DNA from: Cylicocyclus nassatus
Taxonomy: Eukaryota; Nematoda; Chromadorea; Rhabditida; Strongylidae
Assembly: GCA_958299035.1 (NCBI GenBank)
Contig: CATQJL010000112.1
Span: forward strand, 42,102,833 to 42,166,832
Direction: 5' to 3'
Length of the DNA stretch: 64,000 nucleotides
Part shown: positions 1-12,051 of the stretch, piece after piece
How the letters are laid out: each line of letters begins with the position of its first letter
Position numbering within the stretch: position 1 is the stretch's first letter
Notes under the pieces: generated by a model
Database searches by the model: none
The model's input: only the letters and a program-made list of their open reading frames with translations
What the model was told of the DNA's origin: nothing
Translations under genes and position numbers: made by a program

Positions 1-395
1 TAGATGGCTCGTTTATTTGGATCAGATAGAATAGTGTACGCTCTTTGCACTTGTATGAACTGCAAACTGTATAATGAGCGATGAATGTGACACTTCACAT
101 CGTACCCTTTGTTTGCTCCGTTCACTGCCATCGTTCTTGTCCGGATGCCAAATACGTGCTTGCTCATGGTACGCTGCTTTGATTGTCGTTAATGACGCCT
201 GCCGTTCTACTCCAAGAATGCGGTAATAATCAACAAAGAGGATTTCAGCTGGGTTGTTCCTGGAAAAAAATGCTTGGAATCAGAATAAATCGCCATGAAT
301 TGGCTATTAGCGACAATGATGCTGAGGGTATACCGGTCCCCGCTGTCCGGCTTTAATCAGGAATCGCCATTTACAGACTATTCGGCAATCGCCCT

Positions 396-2215
396 GTGAG
401 GCAAGAGCACGGTTTGGTGGGTTTTCATGTCGGGGAAAAATCTAGCAAGAAGAAAAAAAGAAACTCTGCACCTAGACTAGACCTCCTCCCCCCCCCCCCT
501 ACGGCGCCGGGTGGTAACAAGATTGACGTCAGGGCTAAGGGCGTCATTTGGATAGGACAAAAACGACATGTGCGGGACGGCACGCCATGGAGACCGCCTT
601 ATGCTCTGACCTGCAACTCCAGGGCAGTCTCCATAAACGCTAACCTTCACCCTCTTCTCGCCGTTGCAGAACATGACGTCAAGTACCACGTTATCACTCT
701 GCAGGAAACGAAGTCCAGGAAGAAGGATGTGCGACAGATGAGAGATGGGGCACTCATCATTCGTGTGAGAAGGTTCCATCACGAAACGTTGGAGACAGCT
801 TTGTCGTCCACCCATCAATCGTCCATCTTGTCGATTTGCATATTCTGTCAGTTCGAATAGCCATCCTACGACAACGACCTCCACGTCAGAAGACCATCAG
901 CATCATCAGCTGCTACTCACCAACATCAGCACTGACGAGAGAACTAGATGCTTTCTACGAAGACTAAAGGCGGTCGTCCGCAACGATAAGTCCCTCTACA
1001 AGTTCGTTGTGGGCGACTTTAACGGTATAACTTTAACGGTGACTTTATCGGTATGCCACTAGAAGAGGATTATAGGATCGGGAAGATTGGATATGGGCTC
1101 CGGAACGAAGACGGCAACCGTCTTCTTTGAGACCTCTCCACTGCACGACTTTTCAATTTGAGACACTATCGTCATAAAGAATGAACATCGCCGTAAACAT
1201 GGGAGTCACCCATCGAAACGACCTACACCGGTATGGATCCCATCTTCATCAACCGAAGGTGGAGCTTGCTCGATGTCTTAATAGTCCATACTTCTGCAGT
1301 GCCTCCGATAGCCGCCATATTCGGGCGCACGGTCAGTCGGATGGAGAAGAAGAGCTGCTATAGCGTCGCGAGAGAGAAGCCGTTTATGACGGCGACAGGC
1401 TGGAGCTTATTACCAAATTGTGAGTGACTGGTTTATCGAGGAATACCCAAACAGTATAAGTACAAACGGCTCTTGGAAGGATTGCAAGCCTACGGGAATG
1501 TGCCTCAACGACTTGTGAAGAGAACTTGCAACGCCTTCGAAGAGGGTGGAGGAACGAACACCTTAAATAGGCACCGCCTCCGCGAACTGCTGGCCCTACG
1601 ATGCACAACAGTACGACGAAAGGATTAGCAGCCCGCAGAGGCGGTGCTCAGTTGAGGTGCTCGTTCCTCTACCTCTCAAGACCACCAGAAAATTGCTGAA
1701 AAGAAGAAGAGCCTTGCATTAAGCCAAAAATTCAAAATGAATGGATAAACAAAATAAATAAACATAATAAAAATGTTACATTCTGCTGGCGCGTATGAAC
1801 GAAGACATGCCTGCAGCTTTTTCTCGGTATAAGATGTAACCTGCGTCGAAAAATTTCAACGCCATTACTTTCGCCCACCACCAGCTGTGCCGACGCCCGT
1901 TGTTCTAAAGAAGTACCACAAGGATTCTGCTTCAAAACCTTCCCTTCTCTTCAGAAACAGCAATGGGAGGCTCTTCTAAACTACCGTCCAATATGCCTGC
2001 AGTGTGTGCTGTACTAGCAAGGCATGCACATCATCCTCATTCGCATACAACGGATGAAGCCCAGTCTCACAAACAAGCCAGAAAGCTACTGTCGCGAAAT
2101 ATTTGGCTGCATGAACAAGGCGATTTCTAGGTCATAGAAATGTCTCCAGGGTACCGCCGCCTTTTCAGACTTCGTCAACTACGAGAAAGTCTTTGAAGTC
2201 TTTTAGCGTCGAATC
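396..2215 (+). mobile_element. Degraded RTE-type LINE (endonuclease and start of RT)
   Basis: Translations in shifting plus frames match a nematode RTE-clade retrotransposon. Around 600-790 an APE-type endonuclease start is readable (motif [18 protein letters not shown]). Near 995-1020 'YKFVVGDFN' fits the conserved GDFN block. Near 1235-1285 'FINRRWSLLDV' fits the region before the C-terminal endonuclease motif. Near 1975-2200 fragments 'NYRPICL' and 'DFVNYEKVFE' match RT motif 1 and the YEKAFD block. The frame changes several times and there are stops, so it is dead. The RT catalytic core and 3' end are absent. A 12-C run at 488-499 lies in its 5' part. Assignment rests on recalled family motifs; exact ends are uncertain. 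Confidence 0.7.
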
Positions 2216-2597
2216 TAAGACATATTTTCATTTTCATTCATTACATAGGGTTACCTCTATGGCGAATCATAAAACAACATGGCCAAAAACAAACAGATGT
2301 CAACACACAACCGCAAGATTCAGGTAGTAACACTTAACCTGTGTCAGTAACAGTATCGTCGTGTGCTGTAGATAATTCCTTGAAATAATTTTGAACGTAG
2401 ACAGCTTGGCAAGAGACAAACGTTTTCTGACAAGCTTGTCCATGTCATGAGTAACTCGGCAAGTGAAAAAATTTTTACGAACCTTAAGCTTTAATCTGGA
2501 AATGATTAATTTTCTACATCCACTTCTTGTGTTAGATCTCCTCGTGGGGAAAAGACATTGAAGTCTAGGCCGCAATTTCCATATGCGATTTTATGTG

Positions 2598-3880
2598 GGG
2601 TGAGTGACTTTTCATACGATGAGCAATTCCGAGGTGCGAGCTGTGAACACCTACGGCTAAGTGTCGAGTCTCGCACCTCCGTGTCTAGTATACTGTAGAG
2701 AGGACGGGGGGGGGGGGGGGGGAGGGGGACTTTTCATACGAATGTCTCCACATCATCTTTTGGCAAAGATCCAGTAAAAACTGGCACCATGCCAGGTTTG
2801 GGCCTGCCGGCTCCATTGCAAAAAAAATCTAGATTAGCTTTTGCAGTACCGCGAATTTGGATAAATTTGGAAAACTTGTATACTGTGTGGATTCAAAAAG
2901 TGTTTTGCTGTGAATAATAAGACTATGATCGTTCCACTTACGAATTCTTTAGTATTCAAGTCGACACATAATTCGGTCTAAACGCTTAAACTGATTTGAG
3001 TATTGTCACATGCCTCTCCGACCTTTCAGCATGACCTGGAAGTGTTACTCTTCCCATAGGGGATTTTGGAGGGGGAAGACGGTCAAGAGGCGCGATTTTT
3101 CCGGGTGTCATCAACTTAAAACTCCAGTTTCATAATATGGGAAAATTCAATAAGTGCCGGACAAAGTTCATTGGCTTACTTACTAGCTTTGAAGTAACCA
3201 CTTGATAAGTTTGACGACTTTTGCTAGAAAACTGACAGAAATATTTACAAAATTACTGTTAACTGCATTTTTATGTGTTTTTGACCTTTGACAATTTTGT
3301 ATGAAATCGATTTCAAGATTATGAGATTGGACAATCCCTAATTTCCCTAATATATATCTCGAAATTTCAAGTAATTCTAGAACTTCATAAAAACTAAATA
3401 TGTGCTATATGCTGCCCATCTGGCAATAGGAATCGCGCCTCTTGACATATCTACACCCATTGGAGGGTATGCGACTCGATAAAGCGAACTGTTCATTACC
3501 ACAATTGTTCCAGTTGTTTGCGAAAATGAATTCGCTGTGGCCTAACGATCATTACTATGATAGCTATTTCAACCCGATAAGCTTTATACAACAGATTAAA
3601 TCAAGATATTCTTTAGTTTACGCATTTTTGATAATAAACGTTTCATTTTAGTCCATTGTAATCAATAGCTGGACGTATTATCAGCACCCTAGCATACGCT
3701 AGAAGGTCAAAGTGATCGGAGAGCGTTCGTATGAAAAGTCCTCCTCCCCCCCCCCCCCCTCACCTAGGCGTAGTGGAGAATCTTACTCATTACGTGGTTG
3801 GAGAGGTGCGATGTAGGTGTGAGGTAGGTGCGAAGGCTATGTGCGAAGTCTTTGATCGTATGAAAAGTCCCCCCCCCCCC
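2598..3880. mobile_element. Foldback (MULE-like) element with 9-bp target duplication
   Basis: Both ends carry G/C runs next to inverted copies of GACTTTTCATACGA. The left arm has the motif at about 2608 and 2729, and the right arm has its complement at about 3730 and 3859. The 9-mer TTTTATGTG is present exactly outside both ends (2589-2597 and 3881-3889), which marks an insertion. A 9-bp duplication suggests a Mutator-like transposase, but no transposase is present. The interior contains a second inverted-repeat unit (3082-3446). The ends include a 17-G run at 2706-2722 and C runs at 3746-3759 and 3869-3880. Confidence 0.65.
3082..3446. repeat. Nested inverted-repeat unit with GTCAAGAGGCGCGATT ends
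   Basis: GTCAAGAGGCGCGATT starts at 3082 and its reverse complement ends at 3446, enclosing about 365 bp. Both ends recur near 22556-22680, where the two termini sit next to each other, so this is a dispersed family. It lies inside the larger foldback. No coding sequence was seen. Confidence 0.5.
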
Positions 3881-3949
3881 TTTTATGTGCCATTGGAAAA
3901 TCGAATTTAGCCCTCTATGAGCAAGAGAAGAAAGTCCCAGTCTGATGTT

Positions 3950-5251
3950 ACGAGTCTTACTCCGGTCTGAGATCATATCTGTAGCCAGTTACACGAAGAA
4001 AAAGTTTACGCGTGTGAAGTTTTTCTGTACTTTCTCAATATAATCGATTGTTTTGCGCAAGAAAGGATAAAATATAATAGTACCATACTCCATCATGGCC
4101 CTTATGAATGATTTATATGCTTTTAAAAGAATAGTCGCCTCATTGACTGAAAAAGGCTCTGTATAGACCATATGCAGTATACTTGGGTCCGAATCGAATA
4201 GAATCCTCGCTTTTCCACGCGATCACATCTGTGAATTACGTAGCTATCCAAGCTGTCTATAAGCGGGATATCAATTATATTTGGGTTAAGCCAGCTCTTT
4301 GTGATGCCGAGTATCCCTAGATTGCACCTCATAACAAAGAGAGTCACACTTCTGATATTCCTGCACAATCATCTAACGTTAGCCAAAAGACACCCTAATG
4401 AATTATCCACACTCCGAGGATGATTCAAGCATTTAAAGCACCGACACTATGAGTATTCGTTTGAGTTGATGAAAAATCAATAACAAGGAAATGCGAATTA
4501 TTCATGACAACGTCATGTAAAGATTGTTGGGACAATGTTCTATTGATTGACTGGTTACGCTGAGCCATCCTTTCTTGACGCATCCTTTCCCTCACTTCTT
4601 TTGAAAGTGAGGGCCTGATGAAACCGCGCCGCGGAAAGTTTTTCATCAGGGTGCTCTATGCAATAACAAATCTGTAAAATAGGTGGACGGTAAAATTACT
4701 CTGAGGAGTCTATCGCGTGTGCATTGGGGCTTTCCCATACGATAAGCACTAATCGGACGACACTCAATTCTTAGGTGATCAAAAATCTGGTTAATACAAG
4801 TGAAGTTGTGCGGAAATTTCGCACTTCGGGAACACCTCTAATTACCACGGAGCGTTTTCTTTCTTCCTCACCAGACGAAAAAACAGGGGGAGGAACTCCT
4901 GGGACAGCTGGGGTAAGCTCGAAAGCAGGTGCATATGGATTCAAAACGGGTATACTAGGAGAAATACTTGAAGATTTGAGTTTATCATTTTCACTACTAA
5001 GACATTTGGCCTATTCGGTCAAAAGATTAATCTGATCCTCTAACTCACGATTTTGCTGTGATAGATCTCCGTATTGTTTCCTTCCATCGACCAAGTAAGC
5101 GATAAGCGTCCGGACGTATGATGTTAGATTCTCATCCTTGACGAGCCATTCTGCCGCTCGATCGAGTTCGGACGACGACGGATGCAAAATCTATCTTCCT
5201 CTTTTTCCATCTGCCCACTGGTCGCAAGGGGTAGACTGGTGTTTCGGCCAT
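3950..5251 (-). mobile_element. CR1/Jockey-like LINE remnant, internally deleted
   Basis: Read on the minus strand from 5251, the first ORF shows a basic N-terminus, then after a frameshift a helical segment (EWLVKDENL, LSQQNRELEDQINLL), a proline-rich linker, and an ORF1 C-terminal segment at 4425-4646 (RPSLSKEVRERMRQERMA). ORF2 then begins: the endonuclease fragment at 4203-4368 (LGILGITKSWLNPN, RCDRVEKRG) is followed almost directly by the extreme RT C-terminus at 3989-4171 (LLKAYKSFIRAMMEYGT, IEKVQKNFTR). The catalytic RT domain is missing, so a large internal deletion removed it. Stops and frameshifts make it non-functional. The C-terminal block resembles nematode Sam/CR1-type LINEs. Confidence 0.65.
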
Positions 5252-5686
5252 GATCGAATAATAGTGGACGGCAGGATCTTAACGATGGACGGAATAGATG
5301 ACGATGGCGGGTAGATGCAATATCATTCGAAGCATATCACGCGAAGCAAAACGTCCCTAAGAAAGAACACTAACGAGATGGGCAGACGGGGATGCCCCGG
5401 GGCGGCACTAGTCACTCCGCCTTTCTTGTAACCTAGCAGAGTTTTCAAATATTCCGATCTCAAAGCAGGGGATGCACATTTTCGAAATATATGAGATGAT
5501 TTTATTTACGAAGACAAGAATCTGAAAAAATATGCCCTTTTACTTGCTATTTTGTAATTTCCTCTCTTTTCCAACTCCAAGCCAGCCTAAATTCTGAACG
5601 TGTATTCTGGACGTGTAGCCTGAAAACCTACTCAAAAGGCAGCGTCCCACCAGACTGGGGGGCCTGGCTCTGGTAGTAATGTAATA

Positions 5687-6581
5687 TTAGGTTGTAAAGA
5701 AAGTTCCCGGGCACTTCTGGAGATTTTATTTTCAAACGCATTTTTTCGGCGCTCGGTCGGACTTTGACACTAGGTTACTGTTTAGTAGAGGGAAGCTTGA
5801 GGTTTTCAATACGCCTTCTGATTTCTATCGATGCTAAGACGTGTTTGACCTGTACATCGAAAAAGGAAATCTTTCCAATCATAAAAATTTCGCAATTTTT
5901 CTTCCTGTGCCCATTTTACTGTACAGTTCAAAGAATTTCGTCCAACTCATGAGTGATCTGATTGAGGAACCTGTTAGCTTCTGACCCGCAGCTGCACTCG
6001 AGTTTTGCGATTTGTGCTCAGAAATTACAAGCTGTCGAACTTGCCTCTGACCAACTCTTTTCGCAGCTGGCGTCGCTTCTGCAGAGATCGCCGCGCCTGA
6101 GTGATGGGACCAGAAGATGTGCAAGACATTACCCCAACAATGTTCCCAGTAATCAAAGATTTGGTCCTTTCTGTGCAGAAATAGAAGACTTCAGAATCAC
6201 TTACTCGAAAAATGGTGCATTCTTGGGAGCAAAAAATGGTCGATTTTTCAAACTTTTTTGGGAAAATTTTTGCAGATGGTCCTTCAAAAACATGAATGGT
6301 CCCCATAACAGCCTTAGCAGACTTCTATATGACTACAGCATTGGGCTCTCCAGCTCTCATCCGGCATGAGATAACCTGCACAAATAGACCATTTTTCGCG
6401 ACGACCTTTTTCCCTTCTGCGCATGCTAATGGGATACTGAGAAGCCAGCAAGACAAATATATGTTGTGGACACTGTCTTTGCAGTGAAGTTGGTAGTCTC
6501 AAAAACGATTCAATCTGCTTCAAGTTATAGCGATTTGAACAAAAATTTCGCAAGTGCCCGGAAACTTTCTTTACAGCCTAA
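5687..6581. mobile_element. Mariner-like non-autonomous element (copy m1)
   Basis: The terminal inverted repeats are TTAGGTTGTAAAGAAAGTTC on the left and its near complement ending CAGCCTAA on the right. TA dinucleotides flank both ends (5685-5686 and 6582-6583), as expected for Tc1/mariner insertion. The 895-bp length is below the roughly 1.3 kb of autonomous mariners, and I recognise no intact transposase. Confidence 0.75.
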
Positions 6582-6647
6582 TAGTAGAACCCCTTAACTA
6601 AGCGACGACAGAAGTTTGCAGTGCGTAAGGGGGCCTACGAAGTCTAC

Positions 6648-6847
6648 AAATTGCTCCTCAAGTGGCCCGAATCTTACGGTAGACTCGGGCGAGTGCGAGA
6701 TGCATGCAAAGTAGAGACGCGGAGTCGTTGCGGGACTCTGCGCTCATGACTGTGTGCGCTATACGCACTCTGGCCTTGCAAATCGGTACTGCTGTGTGGG
6801 CGGCGTCCGGGCCTACGTAAGATTCGGGCCACTTCCGGAGCAAATTA
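6648..6847. repeat. Short palindromic MITE
   Basis: The left arm reads TTGCTCCTCAAGTGGCCCGA and continues AATCTTACG; the right arm is its near-perfect complement, ending in GGAGCAA. The unit is about 200 bp with non-palindromic middle sequence. No clear target duplication was identified. Confidence 0.6.
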
Positions 6848-7332
6848 GGCTTGGTAGACCCCTCCTTCGCTCCGAACTTCAGTCATCACTTAGGTAGGGG
6901 TTTACTAACATCGCCAGGAAAACCCAGCACCCATCTTTTTGCCGGGACGCTGCCTTTGAGCTAACATGTAGCGTTCTTGACTTCATTCAAATCCAAGATC
7001 TTCGCTTTAGCAGGATGTTGCGTAACTCATCCAATTCAAAGCGCCTGCGCCTCTAACGATAGCCTAGCTCTCTGACCAATCAGAGGCCCGCAGTAATTGT
7101 TAAGGCTAGCAGTGTAGAAAGGCCTCCCGAGCAATGTTTTCGTGGGAAGGATGGATCGGTTAGAAATTAGGTGGTTACGACTCTGCCATCAGAAACTCAT
7201 GGACGCAGCTACCGGCGACAAGTAAGAAGATCGTGGATGTCTGAAGCGAGAGACAAGAATATCGAAATCACTGTACCAGGTCCCGCACGACATGAAGACG
7301 AACCATCTTTTGCAAGTATCTAAGAAATGTAT
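6848..7332. other. No gene recognised
   Basis: About 485 bp between two MITEs. Only short chance ORFs occur and no RNA gene or repeat structure was recognised. Confidence 0.5.
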
Positions 7333-7563
7333 GGCCTCGGGCAGAGTCCATGGATTTCATCGTCGCGATTTATCGCTACAAGACAAGTGCCACGAGTTCA
7401 CTGCATGCCGATCTTCTTGTATTTTGGTTGTGATAGTTATCACGATCGTTCGTGTTGGGGACTATCACAACCGAATGCAAGAAGATCGGTATGCAATGAT
7501 ATTGTTACAGTTGTCTTGTCGCGATCAATCGCGACGATGATATCGCGTGAACTCTGCCCGAGG
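7333..7563. mobile_element. Harbinger-like MITE, copy 1
   Basis: The inverted termini contain GGCCTCGGGCAGAGTYCA at the left and CGCGTGAACTCTGCCCGAGG at the right. The same termini bound 33885-35811 and 45743-45944. The inner arms are also palindromic (CGATCTTCTTG and its complement). Left flank is TAT; the last two bases of the right terminus appear lost, so the duplication cannot be confirmed here. Assignment comes from the other two copies, which have 3-bp duplications. Confidence 0.65.
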
Positions 7564-8849
7564 ACAGGAAGTTATATGAAACCGAAGTCCGAAACGAGCG
7601 TAAAGAGCGTACTCGCGTGATATCTCCCGGCCTCAGAAGCGCGCGCAAAAGCAGTTCCGCAGCGGATTCTGACAAACCCTACATTACAAATTCTTCACTC
7701 TATTCATCTCCGTCTCCACCTCACAGGGTTTCTCACTATCCTATTTTCAAGCATACAAACAGCTCAAATTGCGCTATAGGTCGCCGGAGAAATCAGCGGA
7801 CCCTTTACCATGGGCGCAATGGTGCCGATTGCTCCAGAAAGCGACCGCTTTGAAAGGTATTGCAGCGATCTGCTCAAGTATGCTCTCATTTAAGCAAACA
7901 GGGAGCTTGTACTAAAAAGCGGGCAAATGGAGCCAATATGCAAACTGACGTGTTAACTGGTCCCTTATATTCGACCAACTCCATAGATTGCGAAGACGAT
8001 TCTTGAGAGGAGCGCCAAGACTTCCATAGCTTTTGAAAAACATTCTTTTTTGATGATTTTTTTGACTTCATGATCTTAACTACTAATCTCAATTGAGCCG
8101 ATTGAGCCGTACTCGAGCAAGTTTACCTTTTAGAATAGATTAAAGTTATTGACAGAACACATCTATAAGCAGAGGAACACCCTCACAAGTTGAGAAAACC
8201 TACAAAATGAAGTGACTTCCCGCTGCAGTTGAAGTCAATTTCGGACTGGATAATTAATTTTTATCAATTGCTCTACGTGAATCCACGTATGCGGTGGTTT
8301 TTTCAAATGAAAATTTGTGCGACACTTATCTACAACCTCAACCTCAACGCTTGAAGTAAAATAACGGAAATTTGATTGTGTGTTAATTCCGGTAACCTCG
8401 ACTACGTGATTGCGTATGCATCGAATTGCTGATGACTTTTCGAGTGTTGAGAACGCCTAATGAGCACATTTTCCAAGCATCCCATTCTTTATGACGCCAT
8501 GAAAATTTTCCTTCAATCAGAGAATTCGGATTTACATTTCAAACGCTGTCAGCAATATACATGTACAACAACCACAGGTAATATGACTTGTAAAAGCACC
8601 TTAACGATCAATATCACTTCCAGAGATTAGATCTAATACAAGGACAAAATAAACGAAAAACACAACACACATGCAGAGGATACAATCCACTTATAAAACA
8701 GTCACATATAAACCTACCGAAGGCAGCGCAGAAAAATAAACTTGGTATCGACACATAACAGCTCAAAAATACATACGAGCGAGCAAAGCAATTTCATACA
8801 TGGGGATGACAAGGCGCAACATTTCAAGTCCCAAGATGACTGACCAGAA
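7564..8849. other. Gene 3' flank, no feature recognised
   Basis: Downstream (3') side of the minus-strand DHHC gene. It presumably holds that gene's 3' UTR, but no canonical AATAAA on the minus strand was found close to the stop. Short ORFs on both strands look random. Confidence 0.4.
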
Positions 8850-11800
8850 TTATATATCGAAATGATTTAGAGCCCTTGGGCTTACTGTGATATCGTGGTC
8901 CGATGGTGGCGAAGAGCAAGGGAAAAACCATGCAAGTAGAGATCCTGAACGCAGTTTACTTAGACTAGTTAGCTGAAACTGGTTCATTATCGGAACGGTC
9001 ATGAACGTACCTCCCCCACAAACTTCTCTGAGTAAAGCTACTCTTCCTCGACGGCGACTTTTCTTATATGCCAATCTCGTTCGCCTTTGTACAGCTTCAA
9101 CGGCCGTCTCGTCGGAGAAGATCGCACTCAGCTGCAACGCATTTTTAGTTCAATTTTGAAGGCAGCGGCTCGGCAGAATGACAACTTTGGGATATTCATC
9201 GTCCCGGTTCCCCTGAATGAGCTAAGTCCAATGTGCTTTGCAGCTTCAAAAGATATCAGTAACCCGCATTTCCAGATGTGAAAATCGCTATTTTTGGGCG
9301 GACCGCGTATCTGCCCTCTAGAGCGCGATTCGCTCGTGAGTGGAGATACTGTACCCACCGTCCACGAGCCAATCGCGCTTTAGAGGATACGCGGTCCGCC
9401 CAAAAAAAGCGGACCGCGTATCTGCTTTTTCGTCTGGAAAAGCGGGTTATTGAGATGAAGCTGCAAAGCACAGTCTTAAACTTAGCACTCCACGGGAACG
9501 AGAATGATGAATTCTGCCGAGCCGCTGCCTTTAAGAAGACAACAGGGTGCTTACCTGATCGCAAGAGACAGCAAAGACGAACATTCCAAACAGAGCGCTC
9601 TCCATAGAAAGGAATATAGAATGGAGCCTGACAAAGCGAAAATTAAACAACACATAAGCTTAGGGTGGTGATAGACTAACACTTTGGCGTGATGTGCGTT
9701 CTCTCCAAAAGGTCCTTTGAGGCCTGTAGAAGCAAACTCGTCGTCGTACACCCATGAAAGAACCATAACCCTGGAAGATTAATTGACTGAAAGTTTTTAG
9801 AAGCTTCTTTGAATAGAATGGAAACGGAAAAATCATAATATGACCATGAAAGCAAAACGTACGCCAACACAGACGAGAAGTCGCAAAAGAAACATCTTAA
9901 TTTTTGCCTAGGCCGTGTGTGATGGCCAGCTATATTAGCAACCTCTTCTTTCAACGACTGTAAGTATGGACTCACAAAATGCTAAAAAACTTACATGATA
10001 GAGTAGGTGCTCGACAACCCTACGTAAAAAAGGAATTGGAGGAAAAATTTTTGATTGAATTCGCCAACACAATTGTTCACCCAGGGACCTAAAAAAGTTT
10101 GGATGTAGAATGTGCATACGAATTACACTTTACACATATTACGAACATTAGCTCAAATATTAGGTGTTGTCCCGAAAGTTTCGTCCGATTTTTAAGTCCT
10201 CACTCAAACTCACAGGACACCAATCCATGAACAACTTAGGTACCATTTGATTCAAATTTTTATCCTCTTTCTTACAGCTGTATTTGCTCTCTGACGTACC
10301 CTGTCTTTGCCATGGTTCGTTCATGTTCGCCATGGTTTTTTGAGCATGTCAGCGATAACGCCAAACTTTAATTTTAAAAAATTTTTATCCTAATATTTTC
10401 AAAGAGCGCTGGTAACTATTACGTAAAGCAAACTTTTGCTACATTGTACCCATTTTAGATTACATGAACAACGTTTACCAAGTTCGTTATAATTACTTAT
10501 TTGATAGAAACCACGGTTTGGTTGCCACGTTTACCACGTAAAAGTACGAAAATTACAAAAAGCTAATTTTTCAAAGCAAATCAAACTTAGTTAGATTGTA
10601 TAGATAATGTTTAATAAAAATCATGTTTCGATTCGCAGAAACCTCAAAAGCTCTCGCGTTTTGCTGCAGTTGCGTGTCCTACGACTTTGATAAAATCGAA
10701 ACCTCCAAAAAAATAATTTTTCGAAGCTAAAAACAGCAAATTAGGAGAATCTCAAATTACCAACTTGTAGTCCGAGAATTGCTCTATGTGATCCACGCTT
10801 AATCATTTCCGAAAATTTGGAAAGGAATTTTGAGAGATTAGCCTAACTTTGGGCAGATAAAATTGACGGATGGAGAATTTTGGCAATTATCAAAAGAAGC
10901 ATACAAGATTATTGACAATGTTCCGTAAAAAAGACAAGGAAAAGCTGCATCGAGCATTTTGAAACTCATTCAGGTCTTTATTGTGCGTGGTTTCACAGCG
11001 GTTTGAAGCGACGGACAAAACTTTCGGGGCAACCTAATACATCATTTTTTAGTCATATGACTTCCCTTCCGACAAAAAAAAAATTTCTTCTTGAGAATCA
11101 TGCAAATGCTCTGGTTAAAAATTTATATTTCTTCATGGTTGCTCAAATGTCATTAAAGGAGATTCGAAAATGCCTCTACCTATAAATTTTTGATTATCAA
11201 ATGGGCAGCAGTACCTCTTTTTTAGCAGGTTTTTTTTCTTTTTAGTACCTCTTTTTTGGCAAGTTTTTTTATTGTATCATAACAATCTGCATCAAAATCC
11301 AAGCAGCTCACAATATCCTAACTCTCAGATGATACTAGGATCAAAGAAGGGTATGTTCTAAGCGCCGATGTCCTACTATTTGAAAATAATGATTGAAAGT
11401 AACGCAGTAAGGGCACTGATGGCCAACAAACTTACAATGGTGGTCCATTTTTCGTATACATCGACGACATACACGACAGTGATGGGCTCGTGGAGGTCTG
11501 AAGGATTCGCATCGAGTACACATAGTCCAGTCTGCCTGCAACGAAAATTATAGAAAAGAGGTAAGAAGTCGAAAGGAGATAACATACCGCAGCAGCGCTT
11601 CGACTCCTAAGCATCATTGCTTCTCGGTCGCTGGGGCTATCATCATCAGATGATGAAGAAACCAAACCGAATCGTGCATTTCTGTCTAGATACATCCTGA
11701 AACAGCAAGGTAGCGCTATCTCATATCTTACTTCACAAACAAAAATTTTGCCCCTCAGTGAAGAAGAAAACTGACCCATTCTTCAAAATAGGGACCACTC

Positions 11801-12051
11801 CCGGATCTGTTAACATCGTACGCGCATGTGAGAATAGTGTCATGAAGATCAGAGTATTGAAAAGAGCAATATGAACGGCACCCCAGATTCTAGAACGAAG
11901 GTATTTTAGATTACTGATTAAATTACTTTCTTCTTGTTCTGCTTCCCGAAATTTTTTCATGATAAGCACTGTGCTCCAGAAATCATACTTTGAAAGATGA
12001 ACACACACAGGGTGCAAACCCCATGAATCAGAGATAAAGTAATCCGCTATT
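8850..12051 (-). CDS. DHHC palmitoyltransferase, ZDHHC3/7 type (5' end missing)
   Basis: Predicted integral-membrane S-acyltransferase that palmitoylates cysteines on cytosolic faces of Golgi/plasma-membrane proteins. Joined coding exons, minus strand: 12051-12020, 11968-11776, 11696-11588, 11535-11436, 10088-9995, 9770-9681, 9627-9555, 9131-9011, 8944-8850 (TAA); phases agree at every junction. The product shows a TM segment with [14 protein letters not shown], then the zinc-binding Cys-rich domain ([29 protein letters not shown]) and [16 protein letters not shown] across the DHHC intron. The catalytic Cys is that of DHHC. Two later hydrophobic stretches and a basic tail (KKSRRRGR) follow. 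SDET near the tail matches the NDET block of ZDHHC3/7. The initiator exon was not found. The DHHC intron is 1.35 kb and holds a mariner-like element; another intron is mostly a MITE. Confidence 0.9.
9160..9530. mobile_element. TTAA-flanked foldback MITE inside a DHHC intron
   Basis: The ends are inverted copies of AGGCAGCGGCTCGGCAGAAT. Inner arms around 9290-9415 (GGGCGGACCGCGTATC and its complement) form a second strong hairpin. The flanks are TTGA at the left and TTAA at the right. The termini resemble the element at 58576-59026, which has perfect TTAA flanks. It accounts for 371 of the 423 bp of the intron 9132-9554. TTAA targeting is typical of piggyBac-type transposases, but none is present. 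Confidence 0.65.
10160..11037. mobile_element. Mariner-like non-autonomous element (copy m2)
   Basis: The inverted termini are TTAGGTGTTGTCCCGAAAGT at the left and a complement ending GGGGCAACCTAA at the right. TA flanks both sides (10158-10159, 11038-11039). It is 878 bp and lies in the large intron of the DHHC gene, inserted immediately upstream (in gene sense) of the exon encoding CPWVNNC. No transposase ORF was recognised. Confidence 0.75.

Noticed and set aside
5879..6306. Transposase remnant inside mariner copy m1
   Set aside because: Antisense ORFs hint at fragments but I could not match any mariner D,D34D motif with confidence.
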